Assembly: GCF_025359345.1 (NCBI RefSeq)
Contig: NZ_JANYGQ010000026.1
Span: 310,001 to 374,000 of the forward strand
Source: Mucilaginibacter sp.
GTDB taxonomy: Bacteria; Bacteroidota; Bacteroidia; Sphingobacteriales; Sphingobacteriaceae
Length of the DNA: 64,000 nucleotides
Reading direction: 5' to 3'
The position numbers were made by a program, and so were the translations under genes. Below the pieces are notes generated by a model, which saw only the letters and a program-made list of their open reading frames with translations, had not been told where the DNA came from and made no database searches. Positions 1 to 7,789 of this stretch are shown piece after piece. Within the stretch, counting starts at the first letter, position 1; each line of letters begins with the position of its first letter.

Positions 1-336
1 CTGTACGCCTTTTGCACGCAGGGCGGCAAAGGTCTCTTCTACATTTGGCAGGGGTTCAATACCCGGGGCCGATTTATAATGTTCTATCATTTGGTGCACA
101 AATTCCTTATGGATTTTGCTTACCAACTCAGTGGTTATCTTGGCATCGTTGTGCTCGTGCAGACGCAGAATTTGCTTAATGGCAAGGTTTTTTTCGTAGC
201 CCATCAACGGGTTTATCAGTTCGAGCGGGACCTCGTACCCTGATTTTAATAAGGCAGCCTGGAAGGCTTTGCTCACATCGTGGTCGTCTTTCACCGTTGT
301 ACCGGCTATATCAAACACTACTAATTTTATCGACAT
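1..336 (-). CDS. Phosphonatase-like HAD hydrolase (PhnX-like), C-terminus cut by window edge
   Basis: The 112 visible residues start with a HAD motif I of the form F-D-I-A-G-T-T. The D-x-A-G-T-T version is typical of phosphonoacetaldehyde hydrolase (PhnX) and its close homologues, rather than the D-x-D-x-T of most HAD phosphatases. Asp9 would be the nucleophile. The segment M-G-Y-E-K puts Lys49 where PhnX has its Schiff-base lysine in the cap domain. PhnX splits the C-P bond of phosphonoacetaldehyde; the PhnX-like clade is less well defined in substrate. The start ATG lies 22 bp downstream of a promoter-like sequence shared with the SusC gene at 2454. The gene is truncated only by the window. 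The aminotransferase PhnW, the usual partner, is not visible and could lie further left. Family assignment is fairly sure; the exact substrate is not. Confidence 0.8.
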   Translation of the reverse strand, partial: MSIKLVVFDIAGTTVKDDHDVSKAFQAALLKSGYEVPLELINPLMGYEKNLAIKQILRLHEHNDAKITTELVSKIHKEFVHQMIEHYKSAPGIEPLPNVEETFAALRAKGVQ

Positions 337-357
337 AATTGTTTAAGGATTGTTGAG

Positions 358-413
358 CAATACTAAACTAAGTTTATTAATATCAAACTAAATTAAGATT
401 AATTTTGTGTGAA
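358..413 (-). promoter_or_regulatory. Candidate Pho-type box array and promoter of the PhnX-like gene
   Basis: Read on the minus strand, six-base units TTCACA (408-413), TTAATC (397-402), TTAGTT (386-391) and TTAATA (375-380) recur every 11 bp. Nine bases after the last unit comes TAGTATTG (358-365), one mismatch from the Bacteroidota -7 element TAnnTTTG. The last 37 bp are nearly the same as those upstream of the SusC gene. The B. subtilis PhoP box is TT(A/C/T)ACA repeated with 5-bp spacers, so the geometry fits a Pho-type activator. Regulator identity is inference. Confidence 0.55.
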
Positions 414-423
414 GAAAGTTAAG

Positions 424-460
424 AAGTCCGAAAAGTCGGGAAAGTCCGGAAGTCCGAAAG
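424..460. repeat. Short-word direct repeats (AAGTCCG / AAGTCGG)
   Basis: Five near-copies of the word AAGTCCGR lie head to tail. Similar runs occur at 2232-2259 (opposite strand) and 38146-38195. Two of the three lie directly beside a GTCATTGCGAGG hairpin element. Function unknown. Confidence 0.6.
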
Positions 461-488
461 ACGCTTCGGTGGCGGAATGCCTCACCGC

Positions 489-633
489 GTCATTGCGAGG
501 AACGAAGCAACCTCTACGTATGCTAATCAACGGGGCAAAACTTTGTGGTGACCTACCAGCCGCTGTAAGGTCACCATCAATAGAGAGGTCCGTGACTGTC
601 CTTCGTAGAGGTTGCTTCGTTCCTCGCAATGAC
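489..633. repeat. Dispersed hairpin element, family A, copy 1
   Basis: Perfect 30-bp terminal inverted repeats, starting GTCATTGCGAGGAACG, at 489-518 and 604-633 enclose 85 bp. Three further copies are at 2051-2206, 37681-37768 and 58185-58273. The inner sequence of this copy is related to copy 2 (shared TGCTAATCAA and a GCAAAA-containing stretch). No ORF for a transposase is inside, so it looks like a MITE or REP-like element. It lies just downstream of the XRE-cupin gene. Confidence 0.85.
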
Positions 634-650
634 GGTAGTTTAAAACGGAC

Positions 651-1229
651 CTACTTCTTCTCCTCAAAAAAATAAATAACCAGCATGCTGGCTGTGGTTT
701 TGCCCATATTTTTTGGGGTGTGAGGTATGCGGCCATCAAAAAGCATGGAGTCGCCCTGGTTTAGAATTATCTTTTCCTCGTTAAACTGGTATTCAATTTC
801 GCCGGATATAATGTACTTGTATTCAAAGGCGTCGGTTTCAACCAGGGGGCGGGTGGCGTCGGGTTCCAGTTCAAGTATTACAATGTCGACGGTAGAGGGG
901 TTAATGGATTGTGTAAAAATGCGATGATAAAGAAAACCGGTGGCATGTTCTTTTTCAAAGTGGTCGTACTCGGCTTTGCGTTTTACCAGGATAGGAAGGT
1001 CGGCGCTTTTTGAGCGGATGTCTTTAAAAAATTCGTTAAGGTCAATTTCCAGCGCTTTAATAATTTCGATCAACACCATTAACGATGGTATGGTGCGGCT
1101 GTTTTCAATCTGGGATATTAATCCTTTACTCACATTCGCCCTTACTGCAAGTTCCTGTACGGTGATGTTTTTTTCGCGCCTGCGCTCTTTAATGCGGTTG
1201 CTTATCTGTATAAGGATGTCTTCTTCCAT
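651..1229 (-). CDS. XRE-family regulator with C-terminal cupin domain
   Basis: The protein has 192 residues. Residues 1-65 form a helix-turn-helix of the XRE type (pattern V-Q-E-L-A...S-K-G-L-I-S-Q-I-E-N). Residues about 110-190 form a small cupin barrel (G-E-I-E-Y-Q-F; G-D-S-M-L-F-D-G-R-I-P-H), where the ligand is expected to bind. This domain order and length are standard for XRE-cupin regulators such as those controlling amine, sugar-acid or phosphonate genes. It lies between the PhnX-like gene (same strand) and the divergent PhnZ-like gene, so local control of phosphonate use is a reasonable inference. A 212-bp divergent region separates it from the PhnZ-like gene. Its own upstream DNA has an AAACTAAG-type word at 1303-1320 but no clear phased array. 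Confidence 0.85.
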   Translation of the reverse strand: MEEDILIQISNRIKERRREKNITVQELAVRANVSKGLISQIENSRTIPSLMVLIEIIKALEIDLNEFFKDIRSKSADLPILVKRKAEYDHFEKEHATGFLYHRIFTQSINPSTVDIVILELEPDATRPLVETDAFEYKYIISGEIEYQFNEEKIILNQGDSMLFDGRIPHTPKNMGKTTASMLVIYFFEEKK

Positions 1230-1346
1230 TATTGTTTAAAAGGTTGGGCGCAAAGTACTAATAAACCAATTCGCGCAAAATAATATTTTTGTTAAGATAA
1301 GTTAAACTAAGATTTATAGGATGAAAGGATTATTGGGTTCGCTTTT

Positions 1347-1424
1347 TTAGTTGTTTAATAACAATTCAATTTTTAGACATTAATGTATCCTTAATAATAG
1401 TATAACATCTATTTGTTTTATTTG
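1347..1424 (+). promoter_or_regulatory. Candidate Pho-type box array and promoter of the PhnZ-like gene
   Basis: Six-base units begin at 1347 (TTAGTT), 1358 (ATAACA), 1369 (ATTTTA, weak), 1380 (TTAATG), 1391 (TTAATA) and 1402 (ATAACA), each 11 bp apart. Nine bases after the last unit is TTTATTTG (1417-1424), one mismatch from TAnnTTTG. The start codon follows 17 bp later. Unit type, period and spacing match the arrays before the PhnX-like gene, SusC and pstS. Confidence 0.5.
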
Positions 1425-1441
1425 CCGTAAAAATCCCAAAT

Positions 1442-2023
1442 ATGAAGTCCCCGACCAATCATCTCAAAGCTACCGTTAACCAGGTTTTCTCGCTATATGA
1501 AAAATATGGCGACGAAGATTACATCGGCGAGCCGGTTTCGCAACTGGAGCACATGAGCCAGGCGGCAGCATTGGCCGAAGAGGAGGGTTATGATGACGAA
1601 GTAGTGCTGGCAGCATTTTTCCACGACATAGGCCACTTGTGTGCCGAAGAAGGCGAGAGCGAAAGCATGGACGGTTTCGGCAATGTTGACCACGAAAAGA
1701 TTGGCGCCGATTATTTGCTGGAAAAAGGTTTTTCGGAAAGAGTAGCCGCTTTGGTACAGGGCCACGTTTTAGCAAAAAGATACCTTACTTATAAATACCC
1801 TGAATATTATAATAAACTATCAGATGCCAGCAAAGCGACACTTGAGTTCCAGGGTGGCAGGATGGATGCGGCCGAAGCAGAAGAATTTGAACTAAACCCC
1901 GATGCCGATTTAATTATCCGCATGCGTTACTGGGATGACAAGGCGAAGGAAACGGAAGTGCCTGTTCATAATATTGATTATTTGAAAGAGATGGCGCTAA
2001 GACACCTTTCAGAAAGAGAATAG
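1442..2023 (+). CDS. PhnZ-type HD-domain mixed-valence diiron oxygenase
   Basis: The protein has 193 residues, the usual length for the HD-domain protein of phosphonate degradation operons. The N-terminal motif Y27-I-G-E30-x-V-x-x-x-E-H37 matches the PhnZ signature in which a Tyr and a Glu gate the substrate site and the His is the first iron ligand. The HD pair is H61-D62 in F-F-H-D-I-G-H; further likely iron ligands are the His of V-D-H-E-K-I-G, the His of V-Q-G-H-V and the Asp of Y-W-D-D-K. PhnZ oxidatively splits 2-amino-1-hydroxyethylphosphonate to glycine and phosphate; the relative TmpB acts on a trimethylated analogue. The hydroxylase that normally precedes it (PhnY/TmpA type) is not in the window. 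It probably acts in the cytoplasm, since no signal peptide is seen. The substrate is inferred from the family only. Confidence 0.85.
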   Translation: MKSPTNHLKATVNQVFSLYEKYGDEDYIGEPVSQLEHMSQAAALAEEEGYDDEVVLAAFFHDIGHLCAEEGESESMDGFGNVDHEKIGADYLLEKGFSERVAALVQGHVLAKRYLTYKYPEYYNKLSDASKATLEFQGGRMDAAEAEEFELNPDADLIIRMRYWDDKAKETEVPVHNIDYLKEMALRHLSERE

Positions 2024-2050
2024 TCCGAAAATCGATTGCACCCGCCGCGC

Positions 2051-2206
2051 GTCATTGCGAGGAACGATCCGCCAGCTGGCGGACTACGCATGCTAATCAA
2101 TGAAGCAAAAGCTTTTGTGATGACTTGAAAGCCGATTGTTAGTTCGCCACAAACATAGCGGTCCATGAATGTCCTACGTAGAGGTTGCTTCGTTCCTCGC
2201 AATGAC
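2051..2206. repeat. Dispersed hairpin element, family A, copy 2
   Basis: It starts GTCATTGCGAGGAACGA and ends with the reverse complement at 2190-2206. The inner part of the left arm has been replaced by a short palindrome (TCCGCCAGCTGGCGGA). The core keeps TGCTAATCAA as in copy 1. It begins 27 bp after the PhnZ-like stop codon. The rest of the 430-bp gap holds an AGTCCG-word run (2232-2259) and the SusC promoter. Confidence 0.8.
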
Positions 2207-2333
2207 GATGGTTTAATATGGTCTTTTTCATCTTTCGGACTTTCCGCCTTTCCGACTTTATTGATTACTTAATCAATCAATATTAAATATTTGTAAGCAA
2301 ACAGTAACGCTTCTGTTACAGAAACCCACCCAT

Positions 2334-2411
2334 TTAACATTTTCTACATCTATTGTTAAGCATTGCTTAATACTAATTTAGTTTACTAATAATAAACAAA
2401 GTTTAGTATTG
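2334..2411 (+). promoter_or_regulatory. Candidate Pho-type box array and promoter of the susC-like gene
   Basis: Units at 2334 TTAACA, 2345 TACATC (weak), 2356 TTAAGC, 2367 TTAATA, 2378 TTAGTT and 2389 ATAATA are spaced exactly 11 bp. Nine bases later is TAGTATTG (2404-2411), identical to the -7 element of the PhnX-like gene. An imperfect inverted repeat, GCTTAATACTAA (2366-2377) against TTAGTATTGC (2403-2412), overlaps it, so a dimeric repressor is an alternative reading. Confidence 0.55.
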
Positions 2412-2453
2412 CTGCATGAAAACTTCCTTTTCCTCACATTCAAAAATTAGCAG

Positions 2454-5400
2454 ATGAAACAGATTTACATGCATTTACGGGTAGTAATAACCGCGTTGTT
2501 ATTCTGCCTTGCCCCGGTACTGTTGTTCGGGCAAACAAAAATTGACGGTACGGTAACCGACAATAAAAAACTGCCTTTGCCTGGCGTAAGCGTTACGCTG
2601 AAGGGCACTACTAAAGGTACTGTAACAGACCTTAACGGACACTTTTCACTCACTGCCGAAAAAGGCCAGGTGTTCACGTTTAAATTCCTGGGTTTTTTAA
2701 CCCAGCAGATCACCGTTGGCGACCAGGCCAGCTATGATGTAACAATGGTGGAAGACTCTAAAACATTAAATGAAGTTGTGGTAACTGCATTAGGTATTAA
2801 GAGGGAAACCAAAAGATTAGGTTACTCCGTTCAGGAACTTAATGGCGCAGAAATTACCAAAGCTCGTGAGCCAAATGCCATAAACGGCCTGACCGGTAAA
2901 ATCTCAGGCTTAAATGTTGGTATTAACCAGGAAATTTTAGCTGCGCCAACGGTGTTGTTGAGGGGATCGCCCTTGAATTTTTATGTTGTTGACGGTATTC
3001 CAATCAATACCGATACGCAAAACATAAGTACGGATGATATAGAAACCTTTACTGTACTTAAAGGCCCGACTGCCGCTGCAATTTATGGTAGCCGCGGTAT
3101 TAACGGTGCCATTTTAATTACCACAAAAAGAGGCAAAAAAGACGACAAAGGCTTTACGATTGAATTTAATTCGAGTACACAGTTTACTGCCGGTTTTCTT
3201 ACCATTCCGAAGGTTCAAACCAACTACGGTGGCGGTGATTATGACAAGTACGCGTTTGGCGATGGCACCGGAGGTGGTGTTAACGATGGTGATTATGACG
3301 TTTGGGGCCCGCGGTTAAACTCAGGCTTGTTACTTCCTCAATATAACAGCCCTTATGACCCAACCCAAACTTATACTACCACCTTTGCAGATGGTTCGAA
3401 ATTTACCGGCCATTACAAACCGATCCCATGGATAACCAGGGGCGCAAACAACCTGCAAAACTTTTTGCAAACGGGTGTTTTAACCAGCAATAACGTCGCT
3501 TTTTCTGCGACAACCGATAAGTCGAATGTCCGGATGTCGATTACTGATGGACATCAAACAGGTATCACGCCAAATACAAAATTAAATACGGTTAACTTTA
3601 ACATTTTGGCCAGCTATAACTTTAGCAAAAAGTTTAAAGTTGAAGGTAACCTGAATTATAACCGCCAGTTTACCGACAATATTCCGGATGTTGTTTACGG
3701 CCCGAACAGTATAATCTACAACATAGATATCTGGACCGGCGCCGACTGGGGCCTTAAAGATGTGCGCAACTACTGGCAGCCCGGAAAAGAAGGCATTCAA
3801 TCGTACTTCGTTGAATATAAACGTTACCATAACCCGTATTTCCAAAGCTATGAGTGGTTAAGGGGCCATTATAAAAATGATGTGTATGGCTGGGCAGCTT
3901 TTACTTATAGCCCAAACAAAGATTTTGATATAACTTTACGGTCGAACGTTAGTACTTACGACGTTTTAAGGACTGAAAAGGAACCATTTTCTGCGCACCC
4001 TTACGGAGATGAGCATAACCACGGTAACTACCGCGAAGACCGCCGTGACCTGTTTGATAATAACACTGACCTGTTGTTAAAATATAACTTTAATAACATA
4101 GCAAACAGTGGTCTTAGCATCTATGCATTAGCAGGTTCTACTTTGCGTAACATGAAATATACTTCATTGTACACTTCAACCGACCAGTTATTGATACATG
4201 ATGTTTATACTTTCCAAAATTCAATAAACCCGTTAAAGGTCTATAATTTCGACTCGAACATGATTACGCTGAGCGAGTATGCCTCGGCCGATATCACGTT
4301 CAAAAAATATTTTACAATCACAGCTACGGCCCGTAATGAAAAATCGTCGGCGTTGCAAAACCAGTCTTACTTTTATCCATCGGTAAGCGCAAGTACACCG
4401 ATTTCTGACTATGTTAACCTTCCTGATTTTATATCTTTCTTAAAAGCAAGGGCAAGTTATGCTAACGTAAAAGAAGGTGGTACTTCCGCGTATATCGGCC
4501 AGGCTGGTAACGCTGCCGGCTACGGAACCGACTATCAAACTAACTATGGTGGCCCTGCTTACGTTTCATCCCCACCTGCTTATAATTTAGGCAAGTCGAG
4601 TAATAACGTTACCATTGCTACTGCTCCTACTTACGCAATTGACCCAAGCTTGAAACCATCTACCCGTTCAAACTACGAAGCTGGTTTTGATATACGCTTC
4701 CTTAAAGATCGTATTGGTTTGTCAAGTACTTATTTCATCTACAAAGACGGTCCGAAAATATTTACGGCCTCAAGTTCTGAAACTAATGGAAGTGCACAAA
4801 GCTTTGTAACCAATGGTTTTGCTACAAAAAGAACAGGTTTTGAGTTCTCTTTAAGCGGTAACCCGGTACTTTCTTCTGATTTTAGGTGGGATGTGTTAGT
4901 TAACGTAGGAACTTATAAAGAAGTATACGATCAATTCCCAAGCCAGTTAAATGGTACTTATGCGCAATTCTTTCACATCGGAGATCGTGTAGATAAGTTA
5001 TACGGTGGGCAGGAAGCAAAATCTCCGGACGGAAGGGTTATTCATGATGCATCGGGTTTGCCAATGTATTTACCTGTTGCCCAATACTTAGGTAATGCCG
5101 ACCCTGATTTTAGCTGGGGTATTAACAACAAATTTAAATATAAACAATTTAGCCTTTCTTTCCAGTTTGACGGTGCAGTGGGTGGTAAAATCCAGGACCG
5201 TGTTTATCGTAAACTGGTTGAAGGTGGCCGTGGTGCAAATACCGATGAAGGCGTAATTGGCGCTGCCCGTTTATACGAGTCGCAGCATTGGGGAGATCCT
5301 GGATTTAGGGGAGCGGTTTACGCAGATGGTACACCAATTTTAGGTCATGACGGTGTTACGCTTGCCGCAGGCAGCCCTGCTATTCAGTACAATCCTACTA

Positions 5401-5771
5401 CCGGCGTTATTACAAATTTAAGCCAGTTGAAATTTGCTCCAAATACTACTCCTGTTAAATATGTTCAGGATTACGTAAGCAGCTTTTATAACGACCCCGA
5501 GCACACGGTAATCAGCCGTACTTATGCTAAATTAAGGGAAGTTGTGATCGGCTACTCGTTGCCAAAATCGACATTGCAAAAATTACACCTTTCAAAGGTA
5601 GATCTTTCATTAGTTGGACGTAACCTGCTTTATTTCTTCCATCCAGGATATAAAGATATTGATGTTGATCAATATCCGGGCCGCGATCAATTGGGTAATG
5701 CCCACCTTGAATATAACCTGCAAAGCCCTACAACCAGGAGTATTGGCTTTAACATAAACGTTGTTTATTAA
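2454..5771 (+). CDS. SusC/RagA-family TonB-dependent outer-membrane receptor
   Basis: The protein has 1105 residues, a typical SusC length. Residues 1-26 are a signal peptide ending L-L-F-G-Q. Residues 27-110 form the carboxypeptidase-regulatory-like domain (I-D-G-T-V-T-D...L-P-G-V-S-V-T-L-K-G). The TonB-box region L-N-E-V-V-V-T-A-L-G-I-K-R follows, then the plug (to about residue 240, V-L-K-G-P-T-A-A-A-I-Y-G-S-R-G) and the 22-strand barrel. The SusD-like gene follows after 38 bp, so the two form one import complex in the outer membrane. The substrate cannot be read from sequence. Phosphonate and phosphoester genes on both sides and a promoter shared with the PhnX-like gene suggest an organophosphorus ligand rather than the usual glycan. 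Confidence 0.93.
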   Translation: MKQIYMHLRVVITALLFCLAPVLLFGQTKIDGTVTDNKKLPLPGVSVTLKGTTKGTVTDLNGHFSLTAEKGQVFTFKFLGFLTQQITVGDQASYDVTMVEDSKTLNEVVVTALGIKRETKRLGYSVQELNGAEITKAREPNAINGLTGKISGLNVGINQEILAAPTVLLRGSPLNFYVVDGIPINTDTQNISTDDIETFTVLKGPTAAAIYGSRGINGAILITTKRGKKDDKGFTIEFNSSTQFTAGFLTIPKVQTNYGGGDYDKYAFGDGTGGGVNDGDYDVWGPRLNSGLLLPQYNSPYDPTQTYTTTFADGSKFTGHYKPIPWITRGANNLQNFLQTGVLTSNNVAFSATTDKSNVRMSITDGHQTGITPNTKLNTVNFNILASYNFSKKFKVEGNLNYNRQFTDNIPDVVYGPNSIIYNIDIWTGADWGLKDVRNYWQPGKEGIQSYFVEYKRYHNPYFQSYEWLRGHYKNDVYGWAAFTYSPNKDFDITLRSNVSTYDVLRTEKEPFSAHPYGDEHNHGNYREDRRDLFDNNTDLLLKYNFNNIANSGLSIYALAGSTLRNMKYTSLYTSTDQLLIHDVYTFQNSINPLKVYNFDSNMITLSEYASADITFKKYFTITATARNEKSSALQNQSYFYPSVSASTPISDYVNLPDFISFLKARASYANVKEGGTSAYIGQAGNAAGYGTDYQTNYGGPAYVSSPPAYNLGKSSNNVTIATAPTYAIDPSLKPSTRSNYEAGFDIRFLKDRIGLSSTYFIYKDGPKIFTASSSETNGSAQSFVTNGFATKRTGFEFSLSGNPVLSSDFRWDVLVNVGTYKEVYDQFPSQLNGTYAQFFHIGDRVDKLYGGQEAKSPDGRVIHDASGLPMYLPVAQYLGNADPDFSWGINNKFKYKQFSLSFQFDGAVGGKIQDRVYRKLVEGGRGANTDEGVIGAARLYESQHWGDPGFRGAVYADGTPILGHDGVTLAAGSPAIQYNPTTGVITNLSQLKFAPNTTPVKYVQDYVSSFYNDPEHTVISRTYAKLREVVIGYSLPKSTLQKLHLSKVDLSLVGRNLLYFFHPGYKDIDVDQYPGRDQLGNAHLEYNLQSPTTRSIGFNINVVY

Positions 5772-5809
5772 GCGGTTTAAATATTTTTTAACGAAAAAAA
5801 GACATTAAA

Positions 5810-7390
5810 ATGAAAACATTAAAATTAACCATAGCTTCCTTAGCGTTCCTGGTAGCAGTATCGGGTTGTAAGAAGCAGTTCGATGCAGATGTTGTGAACA
5901 AAAACCTGCCAATAACAGGTCTTTCACCAAGCTTATTATTGCCGCCTATAGAACAGGACATGTTTATAGCCCCGTTTGGCGACGAAGAAAAAGCGGGCCA
6001 GTTCACAGCAATTAACTATACTTATTACGGTAGCAACCAATATTGGACAGGCAGTGCCGGTTTTAATTACGGCACATTAAATAATGTTGTCTCGATGGAA
6101 ACTGAAGCGGGCAAATTAAATGCTACGCTCTCAAAACCATACCTTGCTTTAGCGAAATTTTTCAGGGCTTATTTTTTCGTAAACATGAGCCTTAAAGTTG
6201 GCGATGTGCCAATGACCGAGGCGCTGCAAGGTTTAAAAAACCCAACTCCTGCTTATGATAAGCAAAAGCAAATATTCATCAACGCTTTAGCCTTGCTTGA
6301 ATCCGCAAACGCTGATTTGGGGGCCATGAATTCGGTTAATGCTTTAACCAGCGGTACTTACTCTATTCCTGCTACCTACGACATCTACTACGCAGGCGAC
6401 TTAACAAAATGGCAAAAAATAGTTAACGCATTCAGGTTGCGGGTACTTATTGCTTTAAGTAAAAGGGTTGGTACCGATGCTGATTTGAATGTTGCAGCAC
6501 AGTTTTCTGCAATATTATCAAACCCATCTAAATATCCGCTGATGGCATCAATGGATGACAACTTGCAGCATGTTTACGACGGTGTGTTCTCTATTTATCC
6601 AAATAGCCCCAGGAACTATGGTAATGATGCAACACGTGATAACATGGCTGCAACCTACCTGAACACCCTTGCTTCGCTGAAAGATTTGCGTGCTATGGAA
6701 GTTTCTGAGCCTGCCCGCGGTTTGGGTTTTGCCGATACTTCTTACAGCTCGTTTGTTGGTGGTGCGTCGGGCCAGGCATTGAGTGCCATGGCTCAGTTAA
6801 TACAGCAGCAAAAAATTTCATTGATCGGCCGTCACCGTTATTATGAAACGCTGACCGGTGAAAACACTTTTATCATAAGTTATCCTGAAATGTGCTTCAA
6901 TATTGCTGAAGGTATAAACCGCGGTTGGGCTACAGGCGATGCTGAAGCCTGGTATAAAAATGGTATAAATGCCGATTTAGGTTTCTACGGTGTTAAAAAC
7001 GGTGCTAATTCCATCACTTTCCAGAAAAGCTATTTTGGAATATTATATGATGATATTACCTATATCGTGCACTTTAGCTATGATGGCTATTATAACCAGC
7101 CAGTCGTTAAATATGCCGGAAACAATGCAAATGGTTTAAACCAGATATTAACACAAAAATATCTTGCTTTTGCGCGTAACTCAGGTTTGGAGGCTTATTA
7201 TCAGTGGCGCCGTACCGGTGTGCCAGCGTTTGATATTGGTCCCGGTAACACAGTAAATGGTAAGATACCTTTAAGGTACCAGTACCCTGTAAATGAAAGA
7301 TCTGCAAATGCGAAAAATTATAACGCAGCTGTAACAAGCCAATACAGTGGTTCTGACGATATTTACCAGGCAATGTGGCTTATTAAGTAA
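5810..7390 (+). CDS. SusD/RagB-family substrate-binding lipoprotein
   Basis: The protein has 526 residues. The N-terminus is a lipoprotein signal (L-V-A-V-S-G-C), so it should be anchored at the cell surface as the lid of the adjacent SusC-like channel. The body fits the SusD-like_2 type: early segment with L-L-P-P-I-E-Q, the helical repeats around Y-L-A-L-A-K-F-F-R-A-Y-F-F-V-N-M-S, and the C-terminal R-Y-Q-Y-P-V-N-E segment. Cotranscription with the SusC-like gene is likely (38-bp gap, no terminator between). A hairpin element and an intrinsic terminator follow. Ligand unknown; context favours an organophosphorus compound. Confidence 0.92.
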   Translation: MKTLKLTIASLAFLVAVSGCKKQFDADVVNKNLPITGLSPSLLLPPIEQDMFIAPFGDEEKAGQFTAINYTYYGSNQYWTGSAGFNYGTLNNVVSMETEAGKLNATLSKPYLALAKFFRAYFFVNMSLKVGDVPMTEALQGLKNPTPAYDKQKQIFINALALLESANADLGAMNSVNALTSGTYSIPATYDIYYAGDLTKWQKIVNAFRLRVLIALSKRVGTDADLNVAAQFSAILSNPSKYPLMASMDDNLQHVYDGVFSIYPNSPRNYGNDATRDNMAATYLNTLASLKDLRAMEVSEPARGLGFADTSYSSFVGGASGQALSAMAQLIQQQKISLIGRHRYYETLTGENTFIISYPEMCFNIAEGINRGWATGDAEAWYKNGINADLGFYGVKNGANSITFQKSYFGILYDDITYIVHFSYDGYYNQPVVKYAGNNANGLNQILTQKYLAFARNSGLEAYYQWRRTGVPAFDIGPGNTVNGKIPLRYQYPVNERSANAKNYNAAVTSQYSGSDDIYQAMWLIK

Positions 7391-7518
7391 CATGAATTCG
7401 TAAGTTAGCGTTCGCCTCACCCCAAACCCCTCTCCAAAGGAGAGGGGCTTAAAAAATATAATGTGTCTTGAAGATGCGCAGTTAAAGTCCTCTCCTTTGG
7501 AGAGGATTAGGTGAGGCG
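7391..7518. repeat. Hairpin element, family B, copy 1 (downstream of susD-like gene)
   Basis: The arms CGCCTCAC (7413) and GTGAGGCG (ending 7518) bracket two inner palindromes of the type CCTCTCCAAAGGAGAGG. The element starts right after the stop codon with ACATGAATTCGTAAG, related to ACGTGAGTTCGATATAAG at the same position after the gene ending at 10531. It may form an mRNA 3' structure. A second small palindrome, TCCCTTAAGGGA, is at 7581-7592. Confidence 0.75.
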
Positions 7519-7605
7519 AAACGGAAGCTTGTGGCTTCTAATTCTTATATCGAACTCTTATTAAATAGTACCTGTTAATTTCCCTTAAGGGAATAATTAA
7601 TATAC

Positions 7606-7640
7606 AATAAAGGCAGGCGTAAAATCCTGCCTTTATTTTT
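7606..7640 (+). terminator. Intrinsic terminator of the susCD-like operon
   Basis: AATAAAGGCAGG (7606-7617) pairs perfectly with CCTGCCTTTATT (7626-7637) across an 8-base loop, and T residues follow. Confidence 0.85.
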
Positions 7641-7789
7641 ACAAAAAACATTAAAAAGTAAATATTGCTTTTAATCGTTCTGATTTTTCGCCAGATTGGG
7701 CTTGCTTTTAAAGCAGATACAGGACACGAGGTTGGCAACGGAATAGGAATGGTAAGGGTAAATAAATAAGCTTAAAACCAGGCAATAGT

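Noticed and set aside
409..675. Plus-strand 88-residue frame across 409-675
   Set aside because: It is a translation of the family A repeat element and word run, and runs into the antisense of the XRE-cupin gene.
1230..1330. Phased Pho-type array before the XRE-cupin gene
   Set aside because: Only a TTTAAC/TTAACA pair is 11 bp apart on the minus strand and no -7 element follows at the 9-bp spacing seen in the other four promoters.
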